Positions 33,996 to 47,515 of a stretch of 64,000 bases of DNA are shown in pieces. The stretch is from Chionoecetes opilio (Eukaryota; Arthropoda; Malacostraca; Decapoda; Majidae). The stretch's first letter is position 1. Each line of letters begins with the position of its first letter. The position numbers and the translations under genes are program-made. The notes beneath the pieces are model-generated. The model ran no database searches, had not been told where the DNA came from, and saw only the letters and a list, made by a program, of their open reading frames with translations. The stretch lies in assembly GCA_016584305.1 (NCBI GenBank), contig JACEEZ010019081.1:920001-984000 (forward strand), given 5' to 3'.

Positions 33996-35063
33996 TTATC
34001 CTTCATCGCAAAGCAAATACTTGTATACAACAACAAGTACTCGAGCCTAGGAGGAGATAGTGCGAGATGTTGGAGGCCGAGGAGGCAGATAGCAGGCTTG
34101 GAAGAGGCCTGACCAAGGAGTATAGTATTATTGGGCCTGACTTTGGTATAATTACAGAAAATCATAACGTTGTAATAAAAGAAAACACATTTTATCGATT
34201 AAAAGTGTGCGTGTGTGTGTTTATGTGTGTGTGTATGTGTGTATGTGTGTGTGTGTGGAATAGGCCTGACTGTGGTAATTACGGAAAAACATAGACGAGT
34301 CATTGGCAATACTGCTTCGAATCATCAATTATATTTTGAGTGAGTGTGTGTTCTTAAGCGGCTATCACACGGTGCGTTTCGTCGGACTGTTTCGTCGAAC
34401 TTGCCATTTAGTTGGACTGTTTGGTCGAACTTCGAGGGTCATTTCACCGAACATGTTCGATGAAATGGTTTTGTGAAATTATACAAAATGTTGCACATTT
34501 CGTCGAACATACTCTGCGGTCAAAATAAGTCTATACTTTTTCTGTAAGTTATAAATAGTGTTAGCAATTATTAAGCATTGAAATGAACACCATCATATAA
34601 TACGTTACAGTAAAATGAATACATATCAGTCTATATTATATATGTGATAGATTTTCAGAAATATGAAGTTGATTTGATGTTTGTGTTTACATTTTGCGGT
34701 AAAATGATTACTAGTAGAATTATAGAATATGAGATCTGAGAAGATAACGGGGAGAGAATGGAAATGATGCGTGTGGTTTTGACTGAAATGGGATGTGAAA
34801 TGAATGAGGTGGTTGAAAGGACAGGAAGAAAATGGATGTTATTGCTGCTGGGACATGTGTGGTGAGACAAGGGGCGAATGATTGAGACAGTGAAAGAGTT
34901 TGGAAAGAATGTGCTGTGTGGCATATAGACAATAAAACTGCAGGCTTGTATGTAGTTTTGTTTTCTTCTGTTTCCCTTTTGTGTGTTTTTTTTTTATTCT
35001 ACAGGAGCAGCCGGTTCAAAGGCCTGGCCTATGAAGAAAAGGCCACCTGTAATATCAAAATCA

Positions 35064-36081
35064 GGTAAAAATGGACAAGGACTGCGCGGTCCTTTTCTGA
35101 GACACTGACTACATATGGTATTATTTTACACTAGGACCGAAATTCCCTACACAATTTGGCGTGTGGTTTCTAGGAAACATTATCTCTATGAGCTTCCATC
35201 GCAAATCATTACTTTTGGAGATAATGCCATGTTGTTCATGGCATTATGACAATTCCGGCAAATTGTCATAGGGAGGCGAGACAAGAGTTTACGTCCGCCA
35301 CACTCTTCTTCCTCTTGTGACCTGCATAACCCCGATCTGTTCTTTCCTTGCCTCGGACACTTTTTTAATGCAGATTTGGCTTTAGTTAGGAGGTTAAAGC
35401 GTGGGACTAGGTTAGGTTAGGTTAGATTAGCGAGTCTAAAGGTGGGGTTAGGTTAATTTTATTTTCATATCTCATATACACTCCTTCCTATTAAAAATGT
35501 CTTATATCTCCGAAAGTAGTGATTTGCGACGGAAGTTCATAAAGAATTTTTTTTTTAGAATCTATTAAGGTGAACAGAAACCACACTCCCAATTGTGTAG
35601 GTAATTTCGGTCCTAGTGTAAACATTTACCCTAAGGTAAGGTAAGGTTAGGTAAGGTTAGGTTAGGTTAGGTTAGGTTAGGTTAGGTTAGGTTAGGTTAG
35701 GTAAGGTAGCCACGGGTGCGCCTCCGAAAGAAAAGCAATTCAAGTCACAAGAAGAGGAAGAGGGAGGCATTTTGTAAACAAGGAAACTTATTCTTCCTCC
35801 CACCTAAAATGTTCATATCTCCGAAACTATTGATTTGCGACGGAAAGCTCAAGGAGAAAATGTCTCTTAGAATACAATAAGGTAAACAAAAACCATGCTC
35901 CCAATTGTGTAGGGAAGTTTGGTGCCATCGTAAAAATTTACCATTTTTATTTTCCGGAAACCTGTTAAAAAGTTTTTTTTTTCCACCAAATCCTAGGGTC
36001 ACTTTTTCATTGATAACAATGCATCTCCATCAGAAAAAGCTGTAAAACTTGGCCAGGAAATAATAGTCAGTGTCTCAGAAA
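35064..36081. mobile_element. Foldback element nested in the Harbinger-like element
   Basis: The left end GGTAAAAATGGACAAGG and TTTCTGAGACACTGACTA (35094-35111) resemble the arms at 28,384 and 54,075; TAGTCAGTGTCTCAGAAA at 36064-36081 is the inverted partner. Inside, a segment with ATCTCCGAAAGTAGTGATTTGCG and CCCAATTGTGTAGG occurs three times, once inverted (about 35125-35215, 35505-35620, 35815-35935), around a (TTAGG)n tract. Confidence 0.6.
35636..35705. repeat. Interstitial (TTAGG)n telomere-type tract
   Basis: GGTAAGGTTAGGTAAGGTTA followed by about nine perfect TTAGG units and ending GGTAAGGTAGCC. This is the arthropod telomere motif, here inside a foldback element. Confidence 0.9.
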
Positions 36082-36786
36082 CCAGGGAAGTGACGGAATT
36101 GTACGAAAGCAACTGTGCCCCGCCCCGCAGGTTCTAACGGGAGGGGTTCCGACCCCTTCGACCCCCTGACGAGAATATTAACATAATCGAAACTTAACCT
36201 AACCTCCTAAGGGATGGGGGTGGGTGGGAGGGAGGTCGGGGTGTGTCTATGCATTATTAGACAACTCTTATAATTTCTTCAACATATATCTACATGTTTT
36301 AAAGGTTACGCATGCAGAAATGGATTAATACTGCACATTATACTAAGCAAAAAATAATCTGTTAAGTGGTAACGGCGGTAGCGATCGACCGCGCAGTTCT
36401 CGTCCACTATAACCCATTTAGCCCACATGAACGCGTCTTCATAATGTCGCCGTTCTCTTCTAACAATCACCTCCTCCCTTTTCATCACCAGTAGCTAGGT
36501 ATATATATGCCCCTAAAGTTAAAACATTAACAACACAAATCTCCGCGCCTCTCGCTGTCATCGCTTCATCTTTGTTTGTTATTGTTGGGTGAAGCGGTTG
36601 GCTCAACCGTGTGCTAGTGTTTTGTCAGTGTTCGACGAACAGGTCCAACCAAATGCTTGTTTGGTTCGACGAAACAGTCCGACGAAACGCCTCGTGTGAT
36701 ACCCGCTTTACCAAACTTTATTTTATTCAGGATTGAGACAAGCTCGTTATTTGCCGTCTTTTATAATTTTTTTATATTAGTTGTCT

Positions 36787-36974
36787 TCCACAGTTGCACA
36801 ACCAATCATGCGTTTAATAAGCCGTGGCATTCCCTTAACTTTTGACATGCATACGACTATACTTTATGCATGTTCACCAAACGTTTATAACCGAAAAATA
36901 ACACTATAATGTGCACGAAGGAAACGAAATGGCAGTCAGCATCTTATCACCCAACGACCCCAGTCTGACTCCCT
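36787..36974. repeat. 188-bp direct duplication, right copy
   Basis: Same orientation as 33808-33995, start-to-start distance 2979 bp; begins 77 bp after the TTA on the right of the Harbinger-like element. Confidence 0.93.
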
Positions 36975-37377
36975 ATTATACTATTGGTACACAAGACTCA
37001 TCCAGCAACATATTCAACTTTACAATGGTTCTGTCTGGAAAACTGAATTTCATCACATGCACTTTTTCTATATTTTTTTTCCATCTAATTTCTTGTTGTT
37101 GTGTCCTCTTGAAGATGACTGTCTAGGCATTATGTAATCCTTTATCTCAATTTTTTCAACACGTTTATATGGCAGCGTCATGCCACCTTCTTTCTTATCT
37201 CCTGTAATGCAGGCAATTGCAGTCTATCAAGTCTGTCTTCATGGCTTAAGTCTGAGGCTCGGCACCCTGCTTGTGCCTGCTCTTTGTGCCTTCCAAATCT
37301 TCTCAATGTGTTTTCTTTTTCTTTTTCGTTTAATACAAGTTGGTTCCATATCACTGCTGCATATTCCGTGTGTTAGC

Positions 37378-37600
<223 letters not shown>

Positions 37601-37712
37601 ATTCATTCATTCACGCATGGTCTTAACCACGCGACCTGGCCACGATGGCCAGACCTTCTCGAAAAGAACTTGCAGATCATAGTGACCGATCTTTGGATTA
37701 GAAGACAATTCT

Positions 37713-37713
37713 G

Positions 37714-37744
<31 letters not shown>

Positions 37745-38999
37745 ATGGATAGATGGACAATATGATATAAGTATACTGACGCCATCACAGTCTTCAAGGT
37801 CATTAACAAGAGCATTTTCCTTTATACCCTCTGTATTACATCATCATCGCTTCCTGGTTCGTGGTGCTACTTAGAGCGCTACAACAACACATTAACTGTA
37901 ACACTTAGTAATACATATCTACAGTCTGTCAAACTTTCTACAACACTCTTACCTAATATTTGAACAAACCGTAAAGCCAATCTATAAAAAAAAAGTTATA
38001 AAACCCTCTTTTTCATTTTTTTTTCGATATTCACTTTTTAGAATTTTCTCACATTTTCCATATTCATTATTCCTCTAAAGAAATTATAGATAAAAAAAAG
38101 TCAATTTGAACAAACCGTAGAGCCAATAAGAAAAAGTTATAAAACCCTTTTTAATTTTTTTTTTTTACAATAACCTCCTGCAATAAGGCAACACACATCC
38201 ACCCACTACGTTGTTTACATGTAGGTCACATTACAACACCTTCACTCAAGCACTGATACCTGATAGCCACGCCCCTTATACCAGTGTCCCCTCTACCCCC
38301 CTATAGTCTATTTTTTTTAACGAGGCAAAAATTCCATTCTATATTAAGGTCTCATGCTTAAAATTATACCTATGTTTACCTGATAATATGGTTAATTATG
38401 ATACAATACAGCTGAAATTTAGAAGAAGCGTAGTATTCCCTTCTCCTGGCATCAAATATCAGTCAGTAAGCAGCAAAGGGTCAGGATTTTTAATCTCGTA
38501 AAAAAAATTAGATTATAGTCATGACACTGCATCAATACAACAACATTGACGGGAGATACCTGGGGGACGCTCTCAAGGCTATTACCTGACGAAAATTGAT
38601 CGAGTGAGAGTGAGGGTTGTTAGGTACGGGGAAGTGTCTGCCAAGCAAATCCCTCACACAAACTTTATCTTACTCATAAAAAAGACGTGGTTTCAAAAAA
38701 AATTAAATGCAAAACAAGACAAACATAAAAGTAACCGTGTAGAATTATAAAGGAAATTGTAAGGAAAGAGAAGACAAACATTATAATTGTCCAAAAAAAA
38801 AATCGGACAAAAATATATGCAAAATTATAAGGAAAAAATAAGATAAAAGGAAATTAGACAAAACATTCATATTATAAAAAAAATCATAATAAGTAAACAG
38901 AAAATGTAGATGGAGAGAGAAAAAAAAAAAGGAACTACACAACTAAAAAATTAGAGCAGATTTTTTTTGTGGGCGATACACTACAATGAGTCAAGTGAA
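37713..38999. other. AT-rich intergenic sequence with short duplications
   Basis: Poly(A) at 37713-37742; a direct repeat TTTGAACAAACCGTA..AAAAGTTATAAAACCCT at about 37961-38020 and 38105-38155; the inverted partner (38322-38495) of the 29,770 repeat; then A-rich sequence with AAAAAAAT runs. No gene seen. Confidence 0.5.
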
Positions 39000-39215
39000 A
39001 CTAACAAACAAAATCTAACAAACAAAAACTAACAAACAAAAACAAACAAACAAAAACAAACAAACAAAAACTAACAAACAAAAACTAACAAACAAAAACT
39101 AACAAACAAAAACTAACAAACAAAAACTAACAAACAAAAACAAACGAACAAAAAAAACGAACAAAAACTAACAAACAAAAACTAACAAACAAAAACTAAC
39201 AAACAAAAACTGAAA
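39000..39215. repeat. (ACAAACAAAAACTA)n tandem array
   Basis: About fifteen copies of a 14-bp unit AAAAACTAACAAAC and a shorter CT-lacking variant; the strand is almost free of G. Confidence 0.9.
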
Positions 39216-39351
39216 CAAACAAACCTATCATGTGGCCTGTCGTGTACCTGGACGTGTCTTAACTTGTTTACTCTATATGGCAGAAGGTAAATATTTCATA
39301 CTTTGACATGAGGATGACAACACATTAGAAAAGAAAAGCATTCGCACGTGA

Positions 39352-39480
39352 ATACAAGAACATAAGAACATAAGGCAATAAGGAAGCTATAAGAGGCCGC
39401 GAGACCTATACGTGGTAGTTCCTGTTACTTAAAACACCTACCTACCACCTTTCATCCCCATCCATGAAATTATCCAGCCT
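39352..39480. repeat. Dispersed 'ACATAAGAACATAAG' repeat, longer copy
   Basis: AAGAACATAAGAACATAAGG followed by AAGAGGCCGCGAGACCTATA and GGTAGTTCCTGTTACTTAAA, continuing into CATCCATGAAATTATCCAGC. The copy at 45,380 shares AAGAGGCCGTGAGACCTACA and GGTAGTTCCTGT. Confidence 0.6.
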
Positions 39481-39560
39481 CATTTTAAAACTCCCGATTG
39501 ACTCCACACTGACCACCTGACGACTGAGTCCATTCCAATCATGTACATGGGAAAATAGAA

Positions 39561-39561
39561 T

Positions 39562-39634
<73 letters not shown>
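39561..39634. repeat. (GA)n microsatellite
   Basis: About 74 bp of GA alternation. Confidence 0.95.
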
Positions 39635-40009
39635 AGACAGGATGGTGGAGGAGGGAAAGCAAGAATACTTATGAGAGAGTTAATCTCCTTCCACTAATCC
39701 CGCCACCACCCTCAAAATGCCGCTAGGTTTATCCAGCTGGGATCAGAAGAAGGTGGTTAGTTGAGTGCAAAAAGGACAGGTTCGGGGTTCAGGAATATCC
39801 AGCTTGAGTGTATCATCCTATTTGTCCAGTTTATATTTGTCCAGTTTCTCCCTATTTCTTTTTTAAATCCAACTAAATGAAGAATTGTATACATTAGTAT
39901 TATATTGTTAGTGTCTTGCGGCTGTCTGCATGAGGGGGTGTGGGCGTGAGCATAGTAATGTAGTGATTTTATAATCATACTGTTGGTGCCATGCGCTCTC
40001 ATGGACCAT

Positions 40010-40690
40010 GAAGGAAAAACGAGATCTTTATACTTGAACGCACACAATTTTTTTATGTACGAGATCTTTACTTGATAAGGACTGAACGCACACAATTTTT
40101 ATATAATGAGATCTTTACTTGGTAAGGACTGAACGCACACATTTTTTTTATATATAAATTTTTTACTTGATAATGATTGAACGCACACTTTTTTTTACGA
40201 GATCTTTACTTGAAAGGACTGAACGCACACTTTTTTCATGAGATCTTTACTTGATAAGAACTGAACGCACACAATTTTTTTATACGAGATCTTTACTTGA
40301 TAAGGACTGAACGCACACTTTTTTTTTATATAATGAGATCTTTACTTGATAAGGACTGAACGCACACAATTTTTTTATACGAGATCTTTACTTGATAAGG
40401 ACTGAACGCACACTTTTTTATACGAGATCTTTACTTGATAAGGACTGAACGCACACTTTTTTATAAGAAATCTTTACTTGATAAGAACTGAACGCACACA
40501 ATTTTTTTATACGAGATCTTTACTTGATAAGGACTGAACGCACACTTTTTTTTTATATAATGAGATCTTTACTTGATAAGGACTGAACGCACACAATTTT
40601 TTTATATATATACATTTTTTACTTGATAATGATTGAACGCAAACTTTTTTTACGAGATCTTTATTTGAAAGGACTGAACGCACTTTTTTT
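40010..40690. repeat. Satellite of about 45-bp units (GAGATCTTTACTTGATAAGG)
   Basis: About fourteen copies of GAGATCTTTACTTGATAAGG / ACTGAACGCACAC separated by T-rich links of variable length (CAATTTTTTTATAC, TTTTTTTTATATAAT). A three-unit phrase with link order repeats around 40230-40620, so there is higher-order structure. Confidence 0.9.
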
Positions 40691-40904
40691 TTTCTTCTGA
40701 TTTTATATTCCTCCCTTAGGCTTTAAAATCTAAACCCATATATGATACTTGATAGATTATAACTTATGTAATTTAATAAAAGACTAGATTCGTACTTAAT
40801 AGAAGGAGATTCCCCTTGTGCAATATACGAACAAAAGTTAAATCCACACAATGTACTACAATTTTTTATTTTTTTATTTGTCTCAGTTTTTATGTGTCTT
40901 TTGT

Positions 40905-41665
40905 ATACTTAAGACTCTCTTGTATATTCTCTTAACACTCTTTATAATATACTCTAATAAACTCTTAATACTCTTTATAATATGCTCTCTTAACACTCTT
41001 TATAATATGCTCTCTTAACACTCTTTATAATATGCTCTCTTAACACTCTTTATAATATACTCTCTTAACACTCTTATAATATACTCTCTTAACACTCTTT
41101 ATAATATGCACTCTTAACACTCTTTATAATATGCTCTCTTAACACTCTTTATAATATGCTCTCTTAACACTCTTTATAATATGCTCTCTTAACACTCTTT
41201 ATAATATGCTCTCTTAACACTCTTTATAATATGCTCTCTTAACACTCTTTATAATATGCTCTCTTAACACTTTATAATATACTCTTAACACTCTTTATAA
41301 TATGCTCTCTTAACACTTTATAATATGCTCTCTTAACACTCTTTATAATATGCTCTCTTAACACTCTTTATAATATACTCTCTTAACACTTTATAATATG
41401 CTCTCTTAACACTCTTTATAATATGCTCTCTTAACACTCTTTATAATATGCTCTCTTAACACTCTTTATAATATACTCTTAATACTCTTTATAATATACT
41501 CTCTTAACACTCTTTATAATATGCTCTCTTAACACTCTTTATAATATACTCTTAACACTCTTTATAATATACTCTCTTAACACTCTTTATAATATGCTCT
41601 CTTAACACTCTTTATAATATGCTCTCTTAACACTCTTTATAATATACTCTTAATACTCTTTATAA
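40905..41665. repeat. 25-bp satellite (CTCTTAACACTCTTTATAATATG)
   Basis: About thirty head-to-tail copies of CTCTTAACACTCTTTATAAT plus ATGCT. Rare variants (ATACT, missing CTCT, missing CTCTT) recur in order. No function is visible. Confidence 0.95.
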
Positions 41666-43161
41666 TCCCCCCCCCCTATTCTCAATAAACGTGTCACTTG
41701 TAAACTTTATATTTTTTATAATTTTTTTATTTTACCTTTATTCTTTTAGGTTTTACAGTCAGGAGCTTCAGCTGGACTACTGAGAACTATCTTTGACTTT
41801 TAGGAATGTGTAGATTATTCCTAGCTTAACATACATATATGAGTTACTATTCTAATTCTATATTATTTCTCTATTACCATAATACCATAAATACCGTAAT
41901 ACCATATGTTCACAGCCTCCTCTACACCATCACTACAATCACAGTCTGTCAAAAAAAGGGTCTGGTTTATTAGTGTTACGAGGAACTGAGGGATGCGTGT
42001 GACTTCTTAATTTGTCTTCATAGTCGAGCCTCAAACTGAACGAACATGAGGACGTGTAAAAAAGTAAGGAAGTATATCTCTCTCTCTCTCTCTCTCTCTG
42101 TCGTCTCTCTCTCTCTCTCTGTCGTCTCCCTCTCTCTCTTCTCTCTCTCTCTCGTCAGCCCATGTGGAGTGCATTAGGAGGCGGTGCTGTGGTGGAGGTG
42201 GGGTGTACGACAACAGTGTCACGGTGCACGAGCTGACAAGGCAACACATGCGATATCAATAATCAACTTCCTTCACGAAACTAATCTTATCTTCGCCATA
42301 AATCATGACTAGCTTCCGCACGTCACTATTTTTACCCCCCGAATCACACCTTTCATAATACTAACATGATTTTCCATCCTACGGCGTAGTTTTCTGTATT
42401 AGTAGTAGTATTTTTGTGTAGTATTTCCCGCGCGCATATTCCCCAACTCTATGCCAGTATATATGTGGTTTCCATCGAAGACGCTTGGCTGTATCCGAAA
42501 CTAACCATGAGATTTTCTCGAAAATACCCTCATTGCGATTCCCACACACAGTTACCAAGCTGATTAAGAGAAACTTAACTTACCCTAACTGTAACCGAAC
42601 GTAACCTAACCTGACGTGTTCATGAGTAAACTCGACATAATGTTCCAGAAAACTGGCATATGCTTCCCGCGCAGGATAGGTGGATGGTATAGGTGAGGGT
42701 ACAGGGTGAGGGGAGGAAGGGACAGGCACCAGTGGGATGATAAGAGGGGAAGGAAGCTTATCTAATCTCAGTGAGGGAGGGATTGCATAGAATGGTGTGG
42801 CGCCAGGAAGCCATGCATGAGGGAAGGAAAGGTGAGAGTCCGATGGTGAATGGCGGGACAGAGATAGCCAATGATTGTGTAATCATGTACTACAGTAGGG
42901 CACTCAGCATCTGCCGCGTGCCGCCACTGCTATCGCCATCACCCTCAACCCCGCGACCACCACTATCAGGATGCAAAACACATGGACAAGGCTGACAGGA
43001 GGAGGAGGAGGGGGAGAGGAGGAGGTGGTCAAGTAAAAAAAAAAATCATGACACCGCTGCCCTCACAACCTCCTCTTCCTCTTCGTCGCGACTATTCTCT
43101 ATCTACAGGAAATGTAAGACAGATGTTACGGCTGTGCACTTCTCGCAATGTCAACAAATCA

Positions 43162-43205
<44 letters not shown>

Positions 43206-43837
43206 GTTCCCTTCAATATTTCTTCATTCACTTTCTTCCCAATTATGTTACATCTCATACACATCATTCTCGTCTTTTATACTTTTTTTTATCATTATAT
43301 TTCGTTTTTGTATTTTTTTTTTACTCTTAATTAAAAAAAAAATTACATTCTTTTTCCCTCAAATTTTCTTAACTTTTCCTTAATGTTTCACCATTTTCTT
43401 AATTTTTAGTCTCAGGTGTGATCAGGCAACACTCCTACCGATGGTCCTTTATGATCAACACATAATAATCACTCATAAGGTAGTATACATACATTCATTC
43501 CTCCATTATAAGAACAATTCGATAGTTACTTCCTCTATCAAAACAATGCACTAACTTTCTACCCAATCTTTTTCTCCAACACATTGTATTTTCATTGTAT
43601 CAAGTGGAATAATCTGTGATACAAAGAGCTTCACACCTCCATTATTAAACGATTCAGTAGATTTTTTTGTTTTCAGACAAAAAATTTACCTTGTGTTCTT
43701 TTCATTCTTCTGAGATTCAACACTTTTATTTTCTCACTCGGCGTGCAAGGTTATCGTATGTTTCCCGCCGTAAATTACATAACCTTTTTGAAAATGTTTC
43801 CATGAAAAATCGTAAATCAGACACGTTAACTTTACAG
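41666..43837. other. Intergenic with (CT)n tracts
   Basis: (CT)n with GTCG interruptions at 42077-42154 and (CT)n at 43163-43203. G+C-rich stretch 42890-43100 with (GGA)n. CCTAACCTGACGT-type motifs near 42600. No exon with support. Confidence 0.45.
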
Positions 43838-44505
<668 letters not shown>

Positions 44506-44703
44506 GCTTTAATGTTCCTCAAACACAAGCACTAAAGCCCTGTCATTCCCTATGTGGGTATCGCCCCCCCTCCCCTGGGCCCACACTCTGCCCCACCACC
44601 ACCACCACCACCACTACGGCCAGTCATTGACCTTTGGAAACATTGAAGATTTTACTCCTTACTTCAATTGGAGTGCGCAATAATTTTCCCGTTAGTTAAT
44701 AAT

Positions 44704-44704
44704 T

Positions 44705-44769
<65 letters not shown>

Positions 44770-44840
44770 CTCCCTCCTCTCTCCTCTCTCGGTGGGATGC
44801 TATATTTACTGAATTATGAGTCATACCGACATGCAGACTT

Positions 44841-44894
<54 letters not shown>
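44704..44894. repeat. (CT)n and (AC)n microsatellites
   Basis: (CT)n at 44704-44766 and (AC)n at 44846-44894, separated by 80 bp of unique sequence. Confidence 0.95.
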
Positions 44895-44896
<2 letters not shown>

Positions 44897-45379
44897 CATA
44901 CACACATATGGTCCCCGAATTTAAATATTTAACCTTAGGAGTAAAAAAAATGAAACTGCACACTTGAAAAAAAGAAAAAGAACGAGAAGATTTAATTACT
45001 ATATATAAACTGATAAATGACTTAAAATGATAAAATATATGATAAATAAATATATGAATGAGTAAACTGATAGAAAAAAACCCTGTAAATATTAATAAGT
45101 GTTGAAACATTACACGCGCCTCTCTTCCCTCATTTGGGTCACTTTTTATCATCGGGAAAATGCAACACGGAAAAACAGGTAATAGTGACTGGCCGAGTAC
45201 CTGGTAAACCCCACACCTGGCGCGGGTCTTCCCCTCTCCCTTCTGTGTGCCCTCCCCTTGACCTCTGGCCCCCCCCGCCACGCCATTACTATCTCCCCTC
45301 ACGGCTTCCTTCACTCTGCCTCTCAAGCACAAATTTTACTTTCAATTTTTATTTTTGCATTGATTTGTTAATATATTCC

Positions 45380-45445
45380 TACATAAGAACATAAGCAAAT
45401 AAGGAAACTACAAGAGGCCGTGAGACCTACATGAGGTAGTTCCTG
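45380..45445. repeat. Dispersed 'ACATAAGAACATAAG' repeat, third copy
   Basis: ACATAAGAACATAAGCAAAT followed by AAGAGGCCGTGAGACCTACA and GGTAGTTCCTGTGATAG. Confidence 0.6.
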
Positions 45446-45596
45446 TGATAGTTCCATACACACAATCATACAGACAGACCTGCGGATACATACATTAATA
45501 CATAAGAGCATATACTTAAAAGACATACTTAATGTGCTCGTATAACATACACAATCATACATGTACTTCAAGCACATGTAATATTGCGTTTACATC

Positions 45597-45777
45597 ACAC
45601 ACACACATACAGAAAGATAGACAAACACGCTCTCTCACGCACACATACACACACCCGCACGCATGCACGCAAGCGCACACACACACGCACCAAAGCTAGC
45701 ACGAACACAGGCAGTCATGTATGCACGCACGCACATATACATACACGCATGTACGCGCGCGCGCGCGCACACACACA
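45597..45777. repeat. (AC)n/(GCAC)n-rich tract
   Basis: Degenerate alternating purine-pyrimidine sequence ending in (GC)n(AC)n at 45754-45777. Confidence 0.85.
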
Positions 45778-45942
45778 CCGCCTGCGAGGTCAAGAGGTTT
45801 TTAGAGTGCGTCAGGCCATTATGTGGTCGTGTCTTCGATCCCCGCTCGCTCCCAGGGATGTTTCCCTGATTTATGTCAGCGGTCACTGTCCCCCTTGAGC
45901 AAAAGGATGGGGGTCGCGTGAGCAAGACCGTGGGTGAATGCA
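45778..45942 (+). mobile_element. tRNA-derived SINE family 3, copy 1
   Basis: Starts CCGCCTGCGAGG. Box B-like GTCTTCGATCCCCG (45832-45845), then a body with GCGGTCACTGTCCCCCTTGA and GTGAGCAAGACCGTGGGTGA. Partner at 51,342. Box A is weak. Confidence 0.6.
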
Positions 45943-46503
45943 CAAGTCTCTCTCTCTCTCTCTCGTCCAAACAGTGGGTGACGCAAGAGCGAGCCTAGGA
46001 GGACTAAAACAATGTGTTGGAGGTGACGTGCAAAACGAACATGCACGCCGACCTTCGCGCGGTGTGTTCGTTACTTAGTAGTTTCTCAAAAGCGTGTCGC
46101 ACCACGCCGCCCCCACCCCACGCACTGTCAGCCACCAAGGGCGCCACACGCGTCCACATTACCGTAACGTTTACACAGCGCAATTTTCATAATGATTTAG
46201 CTAAAACCCAAGTAACAAATTGTGAGGCACCAGCGACAGTACTTATACGACCTACAATACACATACATCTTCATTTGTGCAGCAGCTATAATGCGGCAAT
46301 ACCAAGGCACGCAAAACATTTGACTTGCCTTGGCCCGAGCACCGTTGAAGCCCATACCCTCCCTACGTATATTACATAACCACAGCTGCACACACGAGCC
46401 CACCACTGCTGAGCCACGGGATGCGTTGGCCCTGTGCCTGGTGCCAAGGCCAAGGCAATCCTGGTGGGCAAGATCGCTAAAGCGCTACACGGTGGCGTTT
46501 GCC

Positions 46504-47515
46504 CTAACCTGAACCAAACACTCCAGAGGCGGTGATACAACGTGCCTTGATTGTACTGCGGTAAGTCCCTTTCCCGCACACACTACTACCTACTTCAAGT
46601 GCATGCTGCATGCAGTCAGCAATTTCAGAAGAACAGGGAGCATGAAAATAACGGTAGAAGATAGCAAGAGAAGCAACATTACGGCGGTGATTTAAAGATT
46701 GAAGACAATCAGTCAGAGGAGGGGAGTTGATGAGACGAAAAGCTTTTGACTCAACCCTGTTTAGGAGAGCTATGTGAGTGGACCCCCCCCCCCCCAAACA
46801 TGAGAGGCATGCTCCATACACGGGCAGATAAGGCCCCTGTATACGGAACAAGCAGCTGGGAGGGAGAAAAAATGGAGGCAGACGCCACAGGACACCTAAC
46901 TTCCTAGAAGCTGATTTCGCAAGAGATGAGATGTGAAATTTCCAGTTCAGATTTCCAGTTAAGGATAGTCCAAGAATGTTCATTGAAGAAGAGGAACACA
47001 ATTGAGTGTCATTGAAGAGGAGAGGATAGTTGTTTGGAAGGTTTTGTCGAGTAGATAGGAGAAGAAATTGGGTTTCTGAGGCATTGAACAAAACAAGGTT
47101 TGCTTTGCCCCAATCAGAAATTATAGAAAGATCAGAAGTTAGGTGCTCTGTGGCAACTTTCCGTGAATCCCTTTGTTCCTAAGTAAGCAATTTAACTTAG
47201 TTAGGAAGTAGATAAAAAAAGACGGAAAAGTTTGACCAGAAAGGATGCAAGTACAGAAGCACAGTTTTTGAGAACAATAGAAGGGACTCCATCAGGACCG
47301 TAAGCCTTCCGCGGATCAAGGCCAGAGAGGGCATAGGAAACATCATTGCGAAGGATCTTAATAACAGGCATAATATAGTCAGAGGGTGAAGGAGAAGGAG
47401 GAACAAGCCCTTCATCAACCAGAAAGCAATTTTGAGCAAAGGTTTAAGCAAAGAGTTCAGCTTTAGAAATAAGTTGAGACAGCTTATAGAAAGTTGGAGT
47501 TATCTGGGTGATTCA
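46504..47515 (-). pseudogene. Jockey/CR1-type RT with internal deletion
   Basis: Minus strand. The upstream part (47510-47210) reads SDYIMPVIKILRNDVSYALS, LDPRKAYGPDGVPSIVLKNC and LVKLFRLFLSTS, the N-terminal RT palm region. After about 47195 the frame resumes as TSDLSIISDWGKANLVLFNA, SETQFLLLSTRQNLPNNYPL, ASRKLGVLWRLPPFF, GGSTHIALLNRVESKAFRLI and NVASLAIFYRYFHAPCSSEI, the region after the palm. Everything between, including the catalytic aspartate box, is missing. A C/G run at 46783-46795 inflates the frame with Gly residues. Upstream ends are frame-disrupted. Inactive. Confidence 0.8.

Larger units (their letters stand above)
34357..36707. mobile_element. DNA transposon remnant with TTA duplication (Harbinger-like)
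   Basis: Terminal inverted repeats of 44 bp, AGCGGCTATCACACGG.. (34357-34400) and its complement (36664-36707), with three mismatches; they contain GCGTTTCGTCGGACTGTTTC. Flanked by TTA at 34354-34356 and 36708-36710. A 3-bp TWA duplication is characteristic of PIF/Harbinger. No transposase or Myb-like frame is visible. A second inverted-repeat element (35,064-36,081) sits inside. Confidence 0.75.

Noticed and set aside
35636..35705. A true chromosome end
   Set aside because: The TTAGG tract is only about 45 bp and has ordinary sequence and transposons on both sides.
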